Positions 8,733 to 21,090 of a stretch of DNA of 64,000 nucleotides are shown piece by piece (position 1 is the first letter of the stretch; each line of letters opens with the position of its first letter). The position numbers and the translations under genes are program-made. Under the pieces are notes generated by a model. The model saw nothing but the letters and a program-made list of their open reading frames with translations, made no database searches and was not told the origin of the DNA. Source of the stretch: Nocardioides panacisoli (GTDB lineage: Bacteria; Actinomycetota; Actinomycetes; Propionibacteriales; Nocardioidaceae); contig NZ_CP080409.1 in assembly GCF_019448235.1 (NCBI RefSeq), positions 558,001-622,000 of the forward strand, in the 5' to 3' direction.

Positions 8733-9257
8733 TCAGGCGGTGCGGTCGGCGGACTCGTCCTCGCCGAGGAGGTCCACCAACTGTTCACGGGCCCGCGCGA
8801 CCCGGGAGCGGACCGTCCCGACCGGGCAGCCGCAGATCTCGGCGGCGTCGGCGTAGGGGTAGCCCAGCAGCTGGGTCAGCACGAAGGCCTCCCGACGTTG
8901 CGGATCGAGGTGGGCGAGGAGCGCTTCGGTCGCCACGGCACCGGCGTGGTCGGGCGCCGGTGGGGCCGGTGTCGGCTCCGGGCGACGGCGACGTCGCTGC
9001 CGCCGCGAGATCTCGTCGGCCACCACACGGCGGGCGATGGTGAACAACCACACCCGGATCGGGGAGTCACCCCGGTAGCGGGCCAGCGACCGCAGGGCTC
9101 GGACGTAGGTCTCCTGGGTGAGGTCGTCGGCGGTCTCGCGATCGGCCAGGTGGGCACAGAGCCGCCACACGTGCGGTTGGGTCAACCGGACCAGCGCGGT
9201 GAGCGCCTCCGCGTCGCCGTCGCGCGCAGCGAGTGCGAGCGAGGTCCAGTCGTCCAT
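8733..9257 (-). CDS. ECF RNA polymerase sigma factor, SigC-like
   Basis: A 174-residue ECF sigma factor. Region 2 (VWRLCAHLADRETADDLTQE, then RYRGDSPIRVWLFTIARRVVAD) and region 4 (REAFVLTQLLGYPYADAAEICGC, then VGTVRSRVARAREQL) are both complete. The sequence recalls mycobacterial SigC, but subgroup assignment is from memory. TAGGCT (complement of 9264-9269) lies 6 bases before the ATG, so the mRNA is probably leaderless. The anti-sigma gene follows on the same strand, and a His-rich lipoprotein gene is divergent, making it a likely target. Confidence 0.93.
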   Translation of the reverse strand: MDDWTSLALAARDGDAEALTALVRLTQPHVWRLCAHLADRETADDLTQETYVRALRSLARYRGDSPIRVWLFTIARRVVADEISRRQRRRRRPEPTPAPPAPDHAGAVATEALLAHLDPQRREAFVLTQLLGYPYADAAEICGCPVGTVRSRVARAREQLVDLLGEDESADRTA

Positions 9258-9411
9258 GCGGACAGCCTAGGTGGGCGGCGTCGAAGAAAAGGCCATCGGT
9301 CCGGGAACTCCAGGGCGCCCCCGGCAGACTGTTCCGACGACAACCCCTCGAAGGTGACCGATCAGGCCGGCGTCCGCTCCCGGACGTCGTACAGGAGAGA
9401 CGAGAAGTTTG

Positions 9412-10044
9412 ATGCGACACACGACGCTGGTGCGGGCCGCGGCCTGCATGGCGCTGCTGGGTGCCCTGACCGCGTGCGGTGACGATGCGGAGACGGCCGC
9501 TGCGGAGGATTCCGAGCGCATCGTGGTGACCCCCGGTGACGACGAACCGCACGACCACAGCACCCACGACCACGGCGACGACGGCCACGACCACGGGGAC
9601 ATGGGGGACATGGCCGCCATGACCGGTGACCCCGACGCGACGCCGGCCGACGAGCTCCCGGACGCGCAACTGCGCGAGGGCGAGTTCGCGCTGCTCGACG
9701 ACGCTCCCGACGGCAGTCCCGAGGTCTCGGGCAGCGCGTACTTGGCGCGCACCGACAACGGAACCACCCTGTCGGTCGACCTCTCCGGCCTCGAGGCCGA
9801 CACCGAGTACATGTCGCACCTGCACGCCGAGGCGTGCTCGCCGAACGCCGGTGGGGACCACTTCAAGTTCGATCCCGACGGCTCGGACCAGCCGCCCAAC
9901 GAGGTCCACCTCATGGTGCCGACCGATGACGACGGGGCGGCCGCCACCACCATCACCAACGACAATCCCGCCTCGGAGGGAGCGAAGTCGATGGTGCTGC
10001 ACCTCGACGACGGCACGAAGTTCGCCTGCGCGGACCTCTCCTGA
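9412..10044 (+). CDS. Histidine-rich lipoprotein with SodC-like domain
   Basis: A 210-residue exported lipoprotein: signal peptide with lipobox LTAC (lipidated Cys22), an acidic linker, then a His/Asp/Met-rich segment at about residues 43-68 (HDHSTHDHGDDGHDHGDMGD) that looks like a copper- or zinc-binding patch. The C-terminal domain (YMSHLHAEACSPNAGGDHFKF, then PPNEVHL and a final CADLS) recalls the metal loop of Cu/Zn superoxide dismutase, with HxH and GGDHF in place. Whether it keeps dismutase activity is unclear. AGGAG at 9392-9396 serves ATG 9412 or TTG 9409. It is divergent from the ECF sigma gene, and GGGAAC at 9303-9308 could be an ECF -35 element. Confidence 0.75.
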   Translation: MRHTTLVRAAACMALLGALTACGDDAETAAAEDSERIVVTPGDDEPHDHSTHDHGDDGHDHGDMGDMAAMTGDPDATPADELPDAQLREGEFALLDDAPDGSPEVSGSAYLARTDNGTTLSVDLSGLEADTEYMSHLHAEACSPNAGGDHFKFDPDGSDQPPNEVHLMVPTDDDGAAATTITNDNPASEGAKSMVLHLDDGTKFACADLS

Positions 10045-10082
10045 CCCGGCCGCGGGTCGTCGCCGGGGGCATCGCCGCGCCC

Positions 10083-10088
10083 TAGCAT
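10083..10088 (+). promoter_or_regulatory. Leaderless-type -10 box that decides the Pr6Pr start
   Basis: TAGCAT ends 7 bases before the ATG at 10096. A nearer in-frame ATG at 10087 overlaps the box itself and would not be in the transcript. Confidence 0.65.
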
Positions 10089-10095
10089 GGCGGCC

Positions 10096-10782
10096 ATGCT
10101 CCCGGCCCCCCGCGCACGGTCCCTCCACGGGGTGACCGCCGCCATGGCGGCCATCGCACTCGTGCTGCAGTTCGTGCTGGTGTGGCAGGGCCAGGCCGTG
10201 CTCGACGAGACCGACGTACCGAGCCGTGCGGCTCGGGTGTCCCGCTATTTCTGCTACTTCACCATCCTGTCCAACGCACTGGTCGCCGCCACTGCCGCGC
10301 GCGCGGCGACCGGAGGACCGTTCACCCGGGCCTGGCGGGTGCTGCGGCTCAACGCCGTCACCGGGATCGTGGTCACCGGTGTGGTCCACTACGTGCTCCT
10401 CCGACCCCTGCTGGACCTCGAGGGGGCCAACGCGGTCGCGGACGCGATGCTCCACGTCCTCGTCCCGGTGCTCGCGGTGGTCGCGTGGATCGCGGCCGGC
10501 CCTCGCCTCCGCCTCGGAGCGAGCGACCTCGCGTGGAGTGGCGCGTTCCCGACGCTTTACCTCGTGGTGACCCTCACCCACGGGGCGATCACCGGCTGGT
10601 ATCCCTATCCGTTCGTCGACGTCGGCGAGCTCGGGTACCCGACCGTCCTGGTCAATGCCGCCGGCGTGGTGGCGCTCCTCGTCGTGCTGAGCGCCGTGGT
10701 CTGGCGGGTCGAGGTGGCGCGCAACGGTGGCGACGACGTGGTCGCCGACCGTTCACCCGGCAGTGGCCACGACGACGCCTGA
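10096..10782 (+). CDS. Pr6Pr family membrane protein
   Basis: A 228-residue integral membrane protein with six hydrophobic segments. Family-typical stretches are RYFCYFTILSNALVAA, the LNAVTGIVVTGVVHYVLL block, and the late WYPYPFVDVGELGYPTVLVN motif; this combination is the Pr6Pr/FAR-17a-AIG1-like family of six-helix proteins. The physiological role is unknown in bacteria; eukaryotic relatives AIG1/ADTRP are hydrolases of fatty-acid esters. The leaderless box at 10083-10088 supports ATG 10096 rather than 10087. The PhoX gene follows 29 bases later. Confidence 0.82.
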   Translation: MLPAPRARSLHGVTAAMAAIALVLQFVLVWQGQAVLDETDVPSRAARVSRYFCYFTILSNALVAATAARAATGGPFTRAWRVLRLNAVTGIVVTGVVHYVLLRPLLDLEGANAVADAMLHVLVPVLAVVAWIAAGPRLRLGASDLAWSGAFPTLYLVVTLTHGAITGWYPYPFVDVGELGYPTVLVNAAGVVALLVVLSAVVWRVEVARNGGDDVVADRSPGSGHDDA

Positions 10783-10811
10783 ACGACAGGGTCGCGGGCC
10801 AGCCTCGCAGC

Positions 10812-12884
10812 ATGAGTCTCGGACCCGGCACGCCCCTGCCCCTCGTTCCCGTCGATCGCTCCGGTGTACGCCACGGATCGCGCTCCTACCTCACCTGCGC
10901 GTTCCGCTGCGGCAACGCGTGTGACCACCCCGAGCCGAACCGCTCGGGCAACCCGCACATCGCCGACGAGATCGCCCGGGCCGTCGGGCGGCGTTCGGTG
11001 CTACGCGGTGCAGCGGTCGGCGGCGGCGCTCTCGTCCTCGGCGTCGGTGGTTCCGGCTCGCTGGCCGCCGCCGCGACCTCGCCGAGCCGCAACGGTCGTG
11101 GACACGGACACGGTCGGGGCGACAGCCTCGCCAACGCCGACTTCGAGCCGGTCGCCCCCAACACGCGCGACGACGTGGTGGTCCCGCGTGGCTACGAGTC
11201 CGACGTCGTCATGCGCTGGGGCGACCCGGTGGTGGCCGGTGCGCCGCGGTTCGACCCCTACCGCCAGAGCGTCGCGGCGGCGGAGAAGCAGTTCGGGTTC
11301 AACTGCGACTACGTCGGCGTGCTGCCGCTCCCGGGCAGGTCGGCGGTCCTCGTGGTCAACCACGAGTACACCTCACCGACGGCGATGTTCCCCGCCGGCG
11401 TCTACGAGGACGCCGAGCGGATCGCGATCGAGATGGCCAACCACGGGATGTCGGTGGTCACGCTGGAGGAGCACCGCGGGTCGTGGCGCGCCGAGCGCGG
11501 GCGCCGCGCCTGGCGCAACCGCCGGATCCACGACCGGACAGAGTTCCGGCTGGACGGACCCGCCGCGGGCGACCCCCGGCTGCGCACCTCGGCCGACCGG
11601 ACCGGGCGCCGGGTGCTCGGGACGTTCAACAACTGCGCCGGTGGCACGACGCCCTGGGGGACGGTCCTGTCGGGGGAGGAGAACTTCAACCAGTACTTCG
11701 GCTCCAGCGGCGACCTCGACGCCCGCTACGCCGACGAGTACGCTCGCTACGGGATCAGCGGCGGCACCGCCCGTGGCTGGCAGGACGTCGACGAGCGGTT
11801 CGACCTGACCGCGGAGCCGCACGAGCCCCACCGCTTCGGCTGGGTCGTCGAGGTCGACCCCTACGACCCCTCCTCGACACCGGTGAAGCACACGATGCTC
11901 GGCCGCTTCAAGCACGAGGGCGCCAACGTGACCCTGAGTCGTGACGGTCGCGCGGTGGCCTACATGGGCGACGACGAGCGCGGTGACTACCTCTACAGGT
12001 TCGTCTCGCAGGAGCGGTTCGCCGGCGGCCGCGGACGGAAGGCACGCCGCCACAACCAGCAGCTCCTCAGCAAGGGCACGCTCTACGTCGCGCGGCTCAC
12101 CGGCGACGGCACCGACGACGACGAGTACGACGGCACCGGCCGGTGGATTCCGCTGTGCAGCGACCGTCGCTCGTTCGTCGAGGGCATGTCGGTGGCCGAC
12201 GTCCTGATCTTCACCCGGCTCGCGGCGGACAAGGTCACGCCGACCCGGATGGACCGGCCCGAGGACGTCGAGCCCAACCCGGTCAACGGGCGGGTCTACG
12301 CGGCACTGACCAACAACTCGCAGCGGGGGAGCACGTTCCCGCCGGACGAGGCGAACCCGATCACCTCTTCACAGGTTCGGGCCAACCCCGCCGCACCACT
12401 GACCACCGCCAGCGGCAACCGCAACGGCTACGTCCTCGAGCTCGCGCCCCGACGTGGCGACCACACCGACGACCGCTTCACCTGGGAACTGTTCCTGGTG
12501 TGCGGTGACCCCGAGGCGCCCGAGACCCACTTCGGTGGCGTCGACAAGGACCGGGTCAGCCCGATCAGCTGCCCGGACAACGTGGCCTTCGACAGCACCG
12601 GCAACCTGTGGGTCTCCACCGACGGCAACGCGCTCGGCGGCAACGACGGCGTGTTCCGCGTCCCGGTCGACGGCCCCGACCGCGGCCGGGTGGAGTGCTT
12701 CCTCACCGTGCCCAAGGGGGCCGAGGCGTGCGGGCCGTTGATCACCGACCGCGACCGCAACCTCTGGGTCGCAGTCCAGCACCCCGGCGAGGTCGACGGC
12801 TCCTCGTTCGACTCCCCGGCGAGCACGTGGCCCCACACCGACGACTTCCCCCGCCCGTCGGTGGTCGTCAACCACCGACGCTGA
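10812..12884 (+). CDS. PhoX family alkaline phosphatase (DUF839), Tat-exported
   Basis: A 690-residue PhoX-type protein. PhoX enzymes hydrolyse phosphate monoesters outside the membrane using calcium and iron. The N-terminus carries the conserved pre-sequence LTCAFRCGNACDHPEPN and then a twin-arginine signal, RRSVLRGAAVGGGALVLG at about residues 58-75, so it is exported folded. Family blocks include NHEYTSPTAMFP, WGTVLSGEENFNQYFG, FKHEGANVTL, YMGDDERGDYLYRF, MDRPEDVEPNP, and near the end SCPDNVAFDSTGNLWVSTDG. The ATG at 10812 is chosen because it begins the conserved N-terminus; the frame is open further upstream only as a shadow of the Pr6Pr gene. No PHO box was recognised. Confidence 0.92.
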   Translation: MSLGPGTPLPLVPVDRSGVRHGSRSYLTCAFRCGNACDHPEPNRSGNPHIADEIARAVGRRSVLRGAAVGGGALVLGVGGSGSLAAAATSPSRNGRGHGHGRGDSLANADFEPVAPNTRDDVVVPRGYESDVVMRWGDPVVAGAPRFDPYRQSVAAAEKQFGFNCDYVGVLPLPGRSAVLVVNHEYTSPTAMFPAGVYEDAERIAIEMANHGMSVVTLEEHRGSWRAERGRRAWRNRRIHDRTEFRLDGPAAGDPRLRTSADRTGRRVLGTFNNCAGGTTPWGTVLSGEENFNQYFGSSGDLDARYADEYARYGISGGTARGWQDVDERFDLTAEPHEPHRFGWVVEVDPYDPSSTPVKHTMLGRFKHEGANVTLSRDGRAVAYMGDDERGDYLYRFVSQERFAGGRGRKARRHNQQLLSKGTLYVARLTGDGTDDDEYDGTGRWIPLCSDRRSFVEGMSVADVLIFTRLAADKVTPTRMDRPEDVEPNPVNGRVYAALTNNSQRGSTFPPDEANPITSSQVRANPAAPLTTASGNRNGYVLELAPRRGDHTDDRFTWELFLVCGDPEAPETHFGGVDKDRVSPISCPDNVAFDSTGNLWVSTDGNALGGNDGVFRVPVDGPDRGRVECFLTVPKGAEACGPLITDRDRNLWVAVQHPGEVDGSSFDSPASTWPHTDDFPRPSVVVNHRR

Positions 12885-12900
12885 CAAGGGCAGCGAGGGC

Positions 12901-13662
12901 TCAGGTGATCGTCATCCCGCCGTCGACGGGCAGCGCCTGACCGGTGATGTACCCGGCGGCGTCGGAGGCGAGGAAGACGACGCTGGCCGCCAGCTCCCGC
13001 GGGTCGCCCTTGCGGCCCGCGGGAATGCGGTCCTCCTGCGACTCCAGGTAGCCCTCGGGGTACTCGTCGGTCATCTCGGAGGTGAAGAACCCCGGCGCGA
13101 TCGCGTTGACGCGGATGCCCTTGCGGCGGGTCCACTGCTGCGCGAGGTCGCGGGTCATGCCGAGCAGGCCGGCCTTGGAGGAGGCGTACGCCGCCTGCGG
13201 CAGCCCGGCGGTGGTGATGCCGAGCACGGAGGAGATGTTGACGATGGAGGAACCCGGCTGCATGACGCGGCCGCAGGCCTGCGCCATCCAGTAGCAGCCG
13301 TTGAGGTTGATGTCGATGACCTGGCGGAACTGGTCCGGCGTCTCCCGGGTGGCCGGCACCGCGGTGCCGATGCCGGCGTTGTTGACCAGCACGTCGACGC
13401 GGCCGAACTCCGTCATCGCGGCGTCCACCAGCGCCTGGCAGTCCTCGGGGGAGGCGACGTCGGTGGCGACGGTGAGGGCGCGGCGGCCCGCCTGCTCCAC
13501 CAGTCGCGCGGTCTCGGCGAGGCGCTCCACGCGTCGCGCACCGAGGACCACGTCCGCGCCGGCCTCGGCCAGCGCCTGGGCGAAGGCGACGCCGAGTCCG
13601 GAGGAGGCACCGGTGACCACGGCCACCTTGTCGTCGAGGCGGTACAGGTCGGAGATCGTCAT
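12901..13662 (-). CDS. SDR family oxidoreductase
   Basis: A 253-residue classical short-chain dehydrogenase. It has the TGASSGLG cofactor motif near residue 19, NNAG at about residue 92, active-site Ser in [10 protein letters not shown], and the YASSKAG Tyr/Lys pair near residue 160. The C-terminal VDGGMTIT end is typical of FabG-like and gluconate dehydrogenase-like members. The substrate cannot be told. TACTGT (complement of 13670-13675) is 7 bases from the ATG, fitting a leaderless mRNA. It is convergent with PhoX (16 bases between stops) and divergent from leuS with a 55-base gap. Confidence 0.9.
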   Translation of the reverse strand: MTISDLYRLDDKVAVVTGASSGLGVAFAQALAEAGADVVLGARRVERLAETARLVEQAGRRALTVATDVASPEDCQALVDAAMTEFGRVDVLVNNAGIGTAVPATRETPDQFRQVIDINLNGCYWMAQACGRVMQPGSSIVNISSVLGITTAGLPQAAYASSKAGLLGMTRDLAQQWTRRKGIRVNAIAPGFFTSEMTDEYPEGYLESQEDRIPAGRKGDPRELAASVVFLASDAAGYITGQALPVDGGMTIT

Positions 13663-13717
13663 GCCGACGACAGTAGTGTGTGCTCCGCACGCACGTCCGA
13701 GAGAGGGTCCTGAGGCA

Positions 13718-16180
<2,463 letters not shown>

Positions 16181-16189
<9 letters not shown>

Positions 16190-16386
16190 ACGCCGGGAGC
16201 GAGGTACGAGCGGGTCGGCGTGAAGCGACTGGGCCAGTTCGTCGTCTGAACGCCGGGAGCGAGGTACGAGCGGGTCGGCGTGAAGCGACTGGGCCGGTTC
16301 GTCGTCTGAACGCCGGGAGCGAGGTACGAGCGGGTTGGCGTGAAGCGACTGGGCCGGTTCGTCGTCTGAACGCCGGGAGCGAGGTC
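16181..16386. repeat. 60-bp tandem array, 3.4 copies, starting in the last codons of leuS
   Basis: Copies are 16181-16240, 16241-16300, 16301-16360 and a partial copy 16361-16386. Each begins GTCGTCTGAACGCCGGGAGC, which in copy 1 is the end of leuS. The copies differ at single bases (CCAGTTC against CCGGTTC; GGGTCGG against GGGTTGG). Each full copy contains GCGAGGTACGAGCGGG, also found once at 24944-24959. The unit is 20 codons long, so the TGA recurs in frame. Confidence 0.95.
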
Positions 16387-16392
16387 CGGACA

Positions 16393-16430
16393 CACCTCGA
16401 CCACCGACGCGTACGCCGGTGGTCGAGGTG
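16393..16430. terminator. Bidirectional terminator-like hairpin between leuS and the subtilase
   Basis: A perfect 14-bp stem (16393-16406 with 16417-16430) encloses a 10-base loop. There is no T tract on either side. Its place between two convergent genes suggests it ends both transcripts. Confidence 0.7.
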
Positions 16431-16443
16431 CGGTGGGGGGTGA

Positions 16444-18033
<1,590 letters not shown>

Positions 18034-18076
18034 GCGAGTACCTCCGAGAAATGTGTACGAACCTCGCCCGCAGGGG

Positions 18077-18100
18077 CGGGACCCGGGGATCCGGGTCCCG
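18077..18100 (-). promoter_or_regulatory. Hairpin in the 5' leader of the subtilase gene
   Basis: A perfect 10-bp stem (18077-18086 with 18091-18100) encloses a 4-base loop, about 32 bases before the GGAGGT site. It could protect the mRNA or end read-through from the regulator gene upstream. Confidence 0.45.
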
Positions 18101-18153
18101 ATGAGCGTGCGCCGTCCAGCATCCCGGGGCAAGGGGGACGGCGGCGTTAACAG

Positions 18154-19080
18154 TTAACTGCTGCCGCCGACGGGCCAGTGCCATCGCACGCCGCGTTGGC
18201 CGGTGGGACAGTCGATCTCGACGCGTTGGACGCTGTGGTCCGGCGCCAGGTCGAGGGGGCGTGGGGGACCGTCGTCGCCGACGGTCTCGCAGGACTCGGG
18301 GAGCGCACTGCCGTCGAAGCGCACCTGCAGGACGTACTCGCGGACCGGCACCCGGAAGCGTCGCGCGTAGCAGGTCTCGAGTGGTCGAGGCGGCGTGGTC
18401 GCGACGAGGTACTCCAGGACGGCGGTCTCGCCGCGCGCGAGGGGCTCGAGGAACATCAGCTCCGCCCCGAAGGTCCCGTCGGGGCCGGTGACGCAGCGTC
18501 CGGCGCGGCAGCCGTTGCCGGTGATGAGCTGGGTGGGACCCGCCGTGCCGTCCTCGACGCAGTGCAGCACGACGCGGCGGTCGATGCCGTCGCGCCGCGC
18601 CCGGACCACCTCGCGGACGTACATGCCCTGCTCGCGGCGGTCCGGACCGACCGTGATCAGGTCGTGCACGCTGAGTCGCTCGAGGTCGCCGTCGCCGGCG
18701 GTGTCGAGCTGGTCCAGCACCTCCCGGGTCGTGACCTCGGGCCACACGCTCTCCAGCCGCGCCACGTCCCGCCGCCTCCCGCGGTCGCGCGGGCAGGCCA
18801 GCGACTGCGCGAGGGTGCCGGCCGGCAGGTCCAGGATCGCGTCCAGGTGGGGCAGCGCCGCCAAGGAGGTCCGTCGCTCCGGTTGGCTGCGGCCCGAGCA
18901 CCAGTAGCTCAGCGTCGCCACGCTGACCGGCGTACCGGCGTGGTCGAGGCGCGCCCTGATGCGTTCCAGGCCCAGTCCGCGTGCGGCGACGGCATCGCGC
19001 AGCAGGTCGGCGAAGTCGGTCTGCCCCTCGGGCAGCACGTCGTTGTTGAAACTCCCGATAGTTTCACTCACGCACGACAT
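18154..19080 (-). CDS. XRE-type helix-turn-helix regulator with unknown C-terminal domain
   Basis: A 308-residue protein. Residues about 20-90 look like a Cro/CI-type DNA-binding domain: DFADLLRDAVAARGLGLERI, then VATLSYWCSGRSQPERRTSLAAL, the shape of a helix-turn-helix followed by the recognition helix. The rest (about 110-300) is a beta-rich domain that I do not recognise, with paired cysteines (CRAGRC) and TCYARRFRVP. The start is uncertain: ATG 19080, or GTG 19038. It lies just upstream of the subtilase on the same strand (120 bases apart), so it may control it. The inverted repeat GAAACT-N6-AGTTTC at 19048-19065 may be its operator. Confidence 0.72.
   Translation of the reverse strand: MSCVSETIGSFNNDVLPEGQTDFADLLRDAVAARGLGLERIRARLDHAGTPVSVATLSYWCSGRSQPERRTSLAALPHLDAILDLPAGTLAQSLACPRDRGRRRDVARLESVWPEVTTREVLDQLDTAGDGDLERLSVHDLITVGPDRREQGMYVREVVRARRDGIDRRVVLHCVEDGTAGPTQLITGNGCRAGRCVTGPDGTFGAELMFLEPLARGETAVLEYLVATTPPRPLETCYARRFRVPVREYVLQVRFDGSALPESCETVGDDGPPRPLDLAPDHSVQRVEIDCPTGQRGVRWHWPVGGSS
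19047..19066. promoter_or_regulatory. Candidate operator (7-bp inverted repeat) at the regulator's 5' end
   Basis: TGAAACT at 19047-19053 and AGTTTCA at 19060-19066 form a perfect inverted repeat with a 6-base centre. If the GTG at 19038 is the real start, the repeat sits at the promoter and would suit autoregulation. Confidence 0.4.
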
Positions 19081-19186
19081 TGAAGCGACCCCGACGCACT
19101 CCGCGCAACGCCGGCACCGCGACGCGGACCGACCCGACGCCCCGGTTGGCATCCCCGGGAGTGCGGCCGTCGTCTACCGTGACCGG

Positions 19187-20047
19187 GTGAGCGTCGTCGT
19201 CGTCACCGATTCCACTGCGAGCCTGGACCCCGAGGTCGCCGCACGGCGCGGGGTGACCGTCGTCCCGCTGCAGGTGATCGTCGACGACGACGCACTCGTC
19301 GAGGGCGAGCCCGGCGCGACGCCCGGCGCAGTCGCGCAGGCGCTGCGTGACAAGCGTTCGGTGAGCACCTCGCGACCGACGCCGGAGACGTTCGCCGCGA
19401 CCTACGCGCGGCTGGCCGAGGAGGGCGCCACCGCGGTGCTCTCGATCCACCTCTCCAGCGACGTGAGTGGCACGTTCGAGTCCGCCCAGGTGGCGGCGCG
19501 GCGTACCGACATCCCGGTGACGTGCGTGGACACCCGGCAGGTCGGTGTCGCGACGGGGTACGCCGCCCTCTCGGCGCAGGACGTCATCGACGGCGGGGGC
19601 TCGGTGGAGGAGGCCACCGCGGCCGCGCACCGGCGCGCCGCCGAGGCGGTGACGTACCTCTACGTCGACACCCTGGAGTACCTCCGTCGGGGTGGTCGCA
19701 TCGGCTCGGCGGCCGCGCTGCTCGGCGGGGCGTTGGCGGTGAAGCCGCTGCTCGGGATCGAGGAGGGCGTGGTCGCCACGCTGGAGAAGGTCCGCACCTC
19801 CGCCCGCGCCATCGCGCGGTTGGAGGCGTTGGCGGCCGAGGCGGCGGGGGAGCGAGCGGTCGAGGTGACCATCGCCCACCTGGACAGTCCGGACCGGGCC
19901 GCCGAGATGGCGGACCGGGTGCGGGAGGAGCTCGCCGAGCAGCTGGCGGACCGGGAGGTGCGGTTCACCGAGCTCGGTGCGGTGCTCGGGGCCCACGTCG
20001 GCCCCGGCATGCTGGCCATCTGTGTCGCCCCGCTGCTGACGGACTGA
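19187..20047 (+). CDS. DegV family fatty-acid-binding protein
   Basis: DegV (FakB-like) proteins bind a fatty acid in a deep pocket; in firmicutes they present it to the kinase FakA. The 286-residue protein has the start VVVVTDSTASLDPE, the RPTPETFAATYARL block, SIHLSSDVSGTFESA, and DTLEYLRRGGRIG followed by KPLL, all family markers. The GTG at 19187 lies 6 bases after TACCGT (19175-19180), consistent with leaderless transcription. The gene precedes comEA as in other actinobacteria (M. tuberculosis Rv2417c). No FakA homologue is visible in the window. Confidence 0.93.
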   Translation: MSVVVVTDSTASLDPEVAARRGVTVVPLQVIVDDDALVEGEPGATPGAVAQALRDKRSVSTSRPTPETFAATYARLAEEGATAVLSIHLSSDVSGTFESAQVAARRTDIPVTCVDTRQVGVATGYAALSAQDVIDGGGSVEEATAAAHRRAAEAVTYLYVDTLEYLRRGGRIGSAAALLGGALAVKPLLGIEEGVVATLEKVRTSARAIARLEALAAEAAGERAVEVTIAHLDSPDRAAEMADRVREELAEQLADREVRFTELGAVLGAHVGPGMLAICVAPLLTD

Positions 20048-20144
20048 GCCACCTCCGCTCCACAGGGTGCCGGCGTACGCCGCTCCTCCACAGGCGTCAC
20101 GCCGACGGTGCCGAACCGGTGGTGGACCGGCCTAGCGTGCCGAC

Positions 20145-21086
20145 ATGCGCAAGCCTCGTCCACCCGGGTTCGACTCCCGCACCGAGCGGGAGGAGGCCGC
20201 CGCCCGTCGCCTCGCCGCCCTGGCCGCCGACCTCGGCCACCGGGTCGACGGCGCCGTGCCCGCGCCTGCCGGCCGACTCACGACCGCTTCGGCCGCGGCC
20301 GCCGAGGGGGAGCAGTGGCCGGCACCGGACCACTGGCCCGGCGCGGAGCCGGGCCCGGAGCGCCGGGAGGAGCCGGACCCGACACCCGGCGGCGCGGGCA
20401 CCTTCCCGCCCCCGGGCAGGCACGCGGACCGGCGACGGCTCCACGGGCCGAGGCTGCCCGGGATCGGGACGGCGCACGTAGCGCTGCTCGCCGTGCTGGT
20501 CGCCGTGGCCGTCGCCGGCACCGCGTGGTGGTTGCTGACCGACCGTGCCACCCCCACCGAGCCCACCACCTCGACGGCGGCCGAGCCCGTCGTGCCGCTC
20601 TCGACCGCGCCGGGGTCCACCGACGATGAGGCAGGTGGCTCCGACGGCGGCGGTGGTGCCGGTGGGACCGACGAGCAGGTCACCGTGGACGTCGCGGGGA
20701 AGGTGCGTCGGCCCGGGATCGTCGTGCTGGACGAGGGCGCCCGGGTCGTGGACGCGGTGGAGGCGGCCGGCGGCCCGCGTCGGGGGGTGAAGACCGCCGG
20801 CCTCAACCTCGCTCGCGTGCTCACCGACGGCGAGCAGATCGTCGTCGGACGTCCGGCGGCCGCCGTGGGGCCGCCGGCCTCGCCCGGGGCCGAGCGTCCC
20901 GTCAACCTCAACCTCGCCCAGCAGGCCGAGCTCGAGGAGCTGCCCGGTGTCGGGCCCGTGACCGCCGCAGCGATCATCGCGTGGCGCGAGGAGCACGGCG
21001 GCTTCCGCTCGGTCGACCAGCTCATCGACGTGTCCGGCATCGGGGAGAAGACCCTGGCCGAGATCGCGCCCCGGGTCACCGTGTGA
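20145..21086 (+). CDS. comEA: ComEA family DNA-binding protein
   Basis: A 313-residue membrane-anchored protein: a cytosolic basic and proline-rich N-terminal tail, one transmembrane helix at about residues 110-130, a Thr/Gly-rich linker, an SLBB domain (VTVDVAGKVRRPGIVVL near residue 180) and a C-terminal pair of helix-hairpin-helix motifs (VNLNLAQQAELEELPGVGP, then SVDQLIDVSGIGEKTLAEI). ComEA binds incoming double-stranded DNA in competent bacteria; in actinobacteria its role is unproven. TAGCGT at 20133-20138 lies 6 bases before the ATG. comEC starts 4 bases after the stop, forming an operon. Confidence 0.94.
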   Translation: MRKPRPPGFDSRTEREEAAARRLAALAADLGHRVDGAVPAPAGRLTTASAAAAEGEQWPAPDHWPGAEPGPERREEPDPTPGGAGTFPPPGRHADRRRLHGPRLPGIGTAHVALLAVLVAVAVAGTAWWLLTDRATPTEPTTSTAAEPVVPLSTAPGSTDDEAGGSDGGGGAGGTDEQVTVDVAGKVRRPGIVVLDEGARVVDAVEAAGGPRRGVKTAGLNLARVLTDGEQIVVGRPAAAVGPPASPGAERPVNLNLAQQAELEELPGVGPVTAAAIIAWREEHGGFRSVDQLIDVSGIGEKTLAEIAPRVTV

Positions 21087-21090
21087 CGGC

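Noticed and set aside
19187..21086. Riboswitch or attenuator before metF, degV or comEA
   Set aside because: The start codons lie 6-7 bases from the -10 boxes, leaving no leader to hold a riboswitch.
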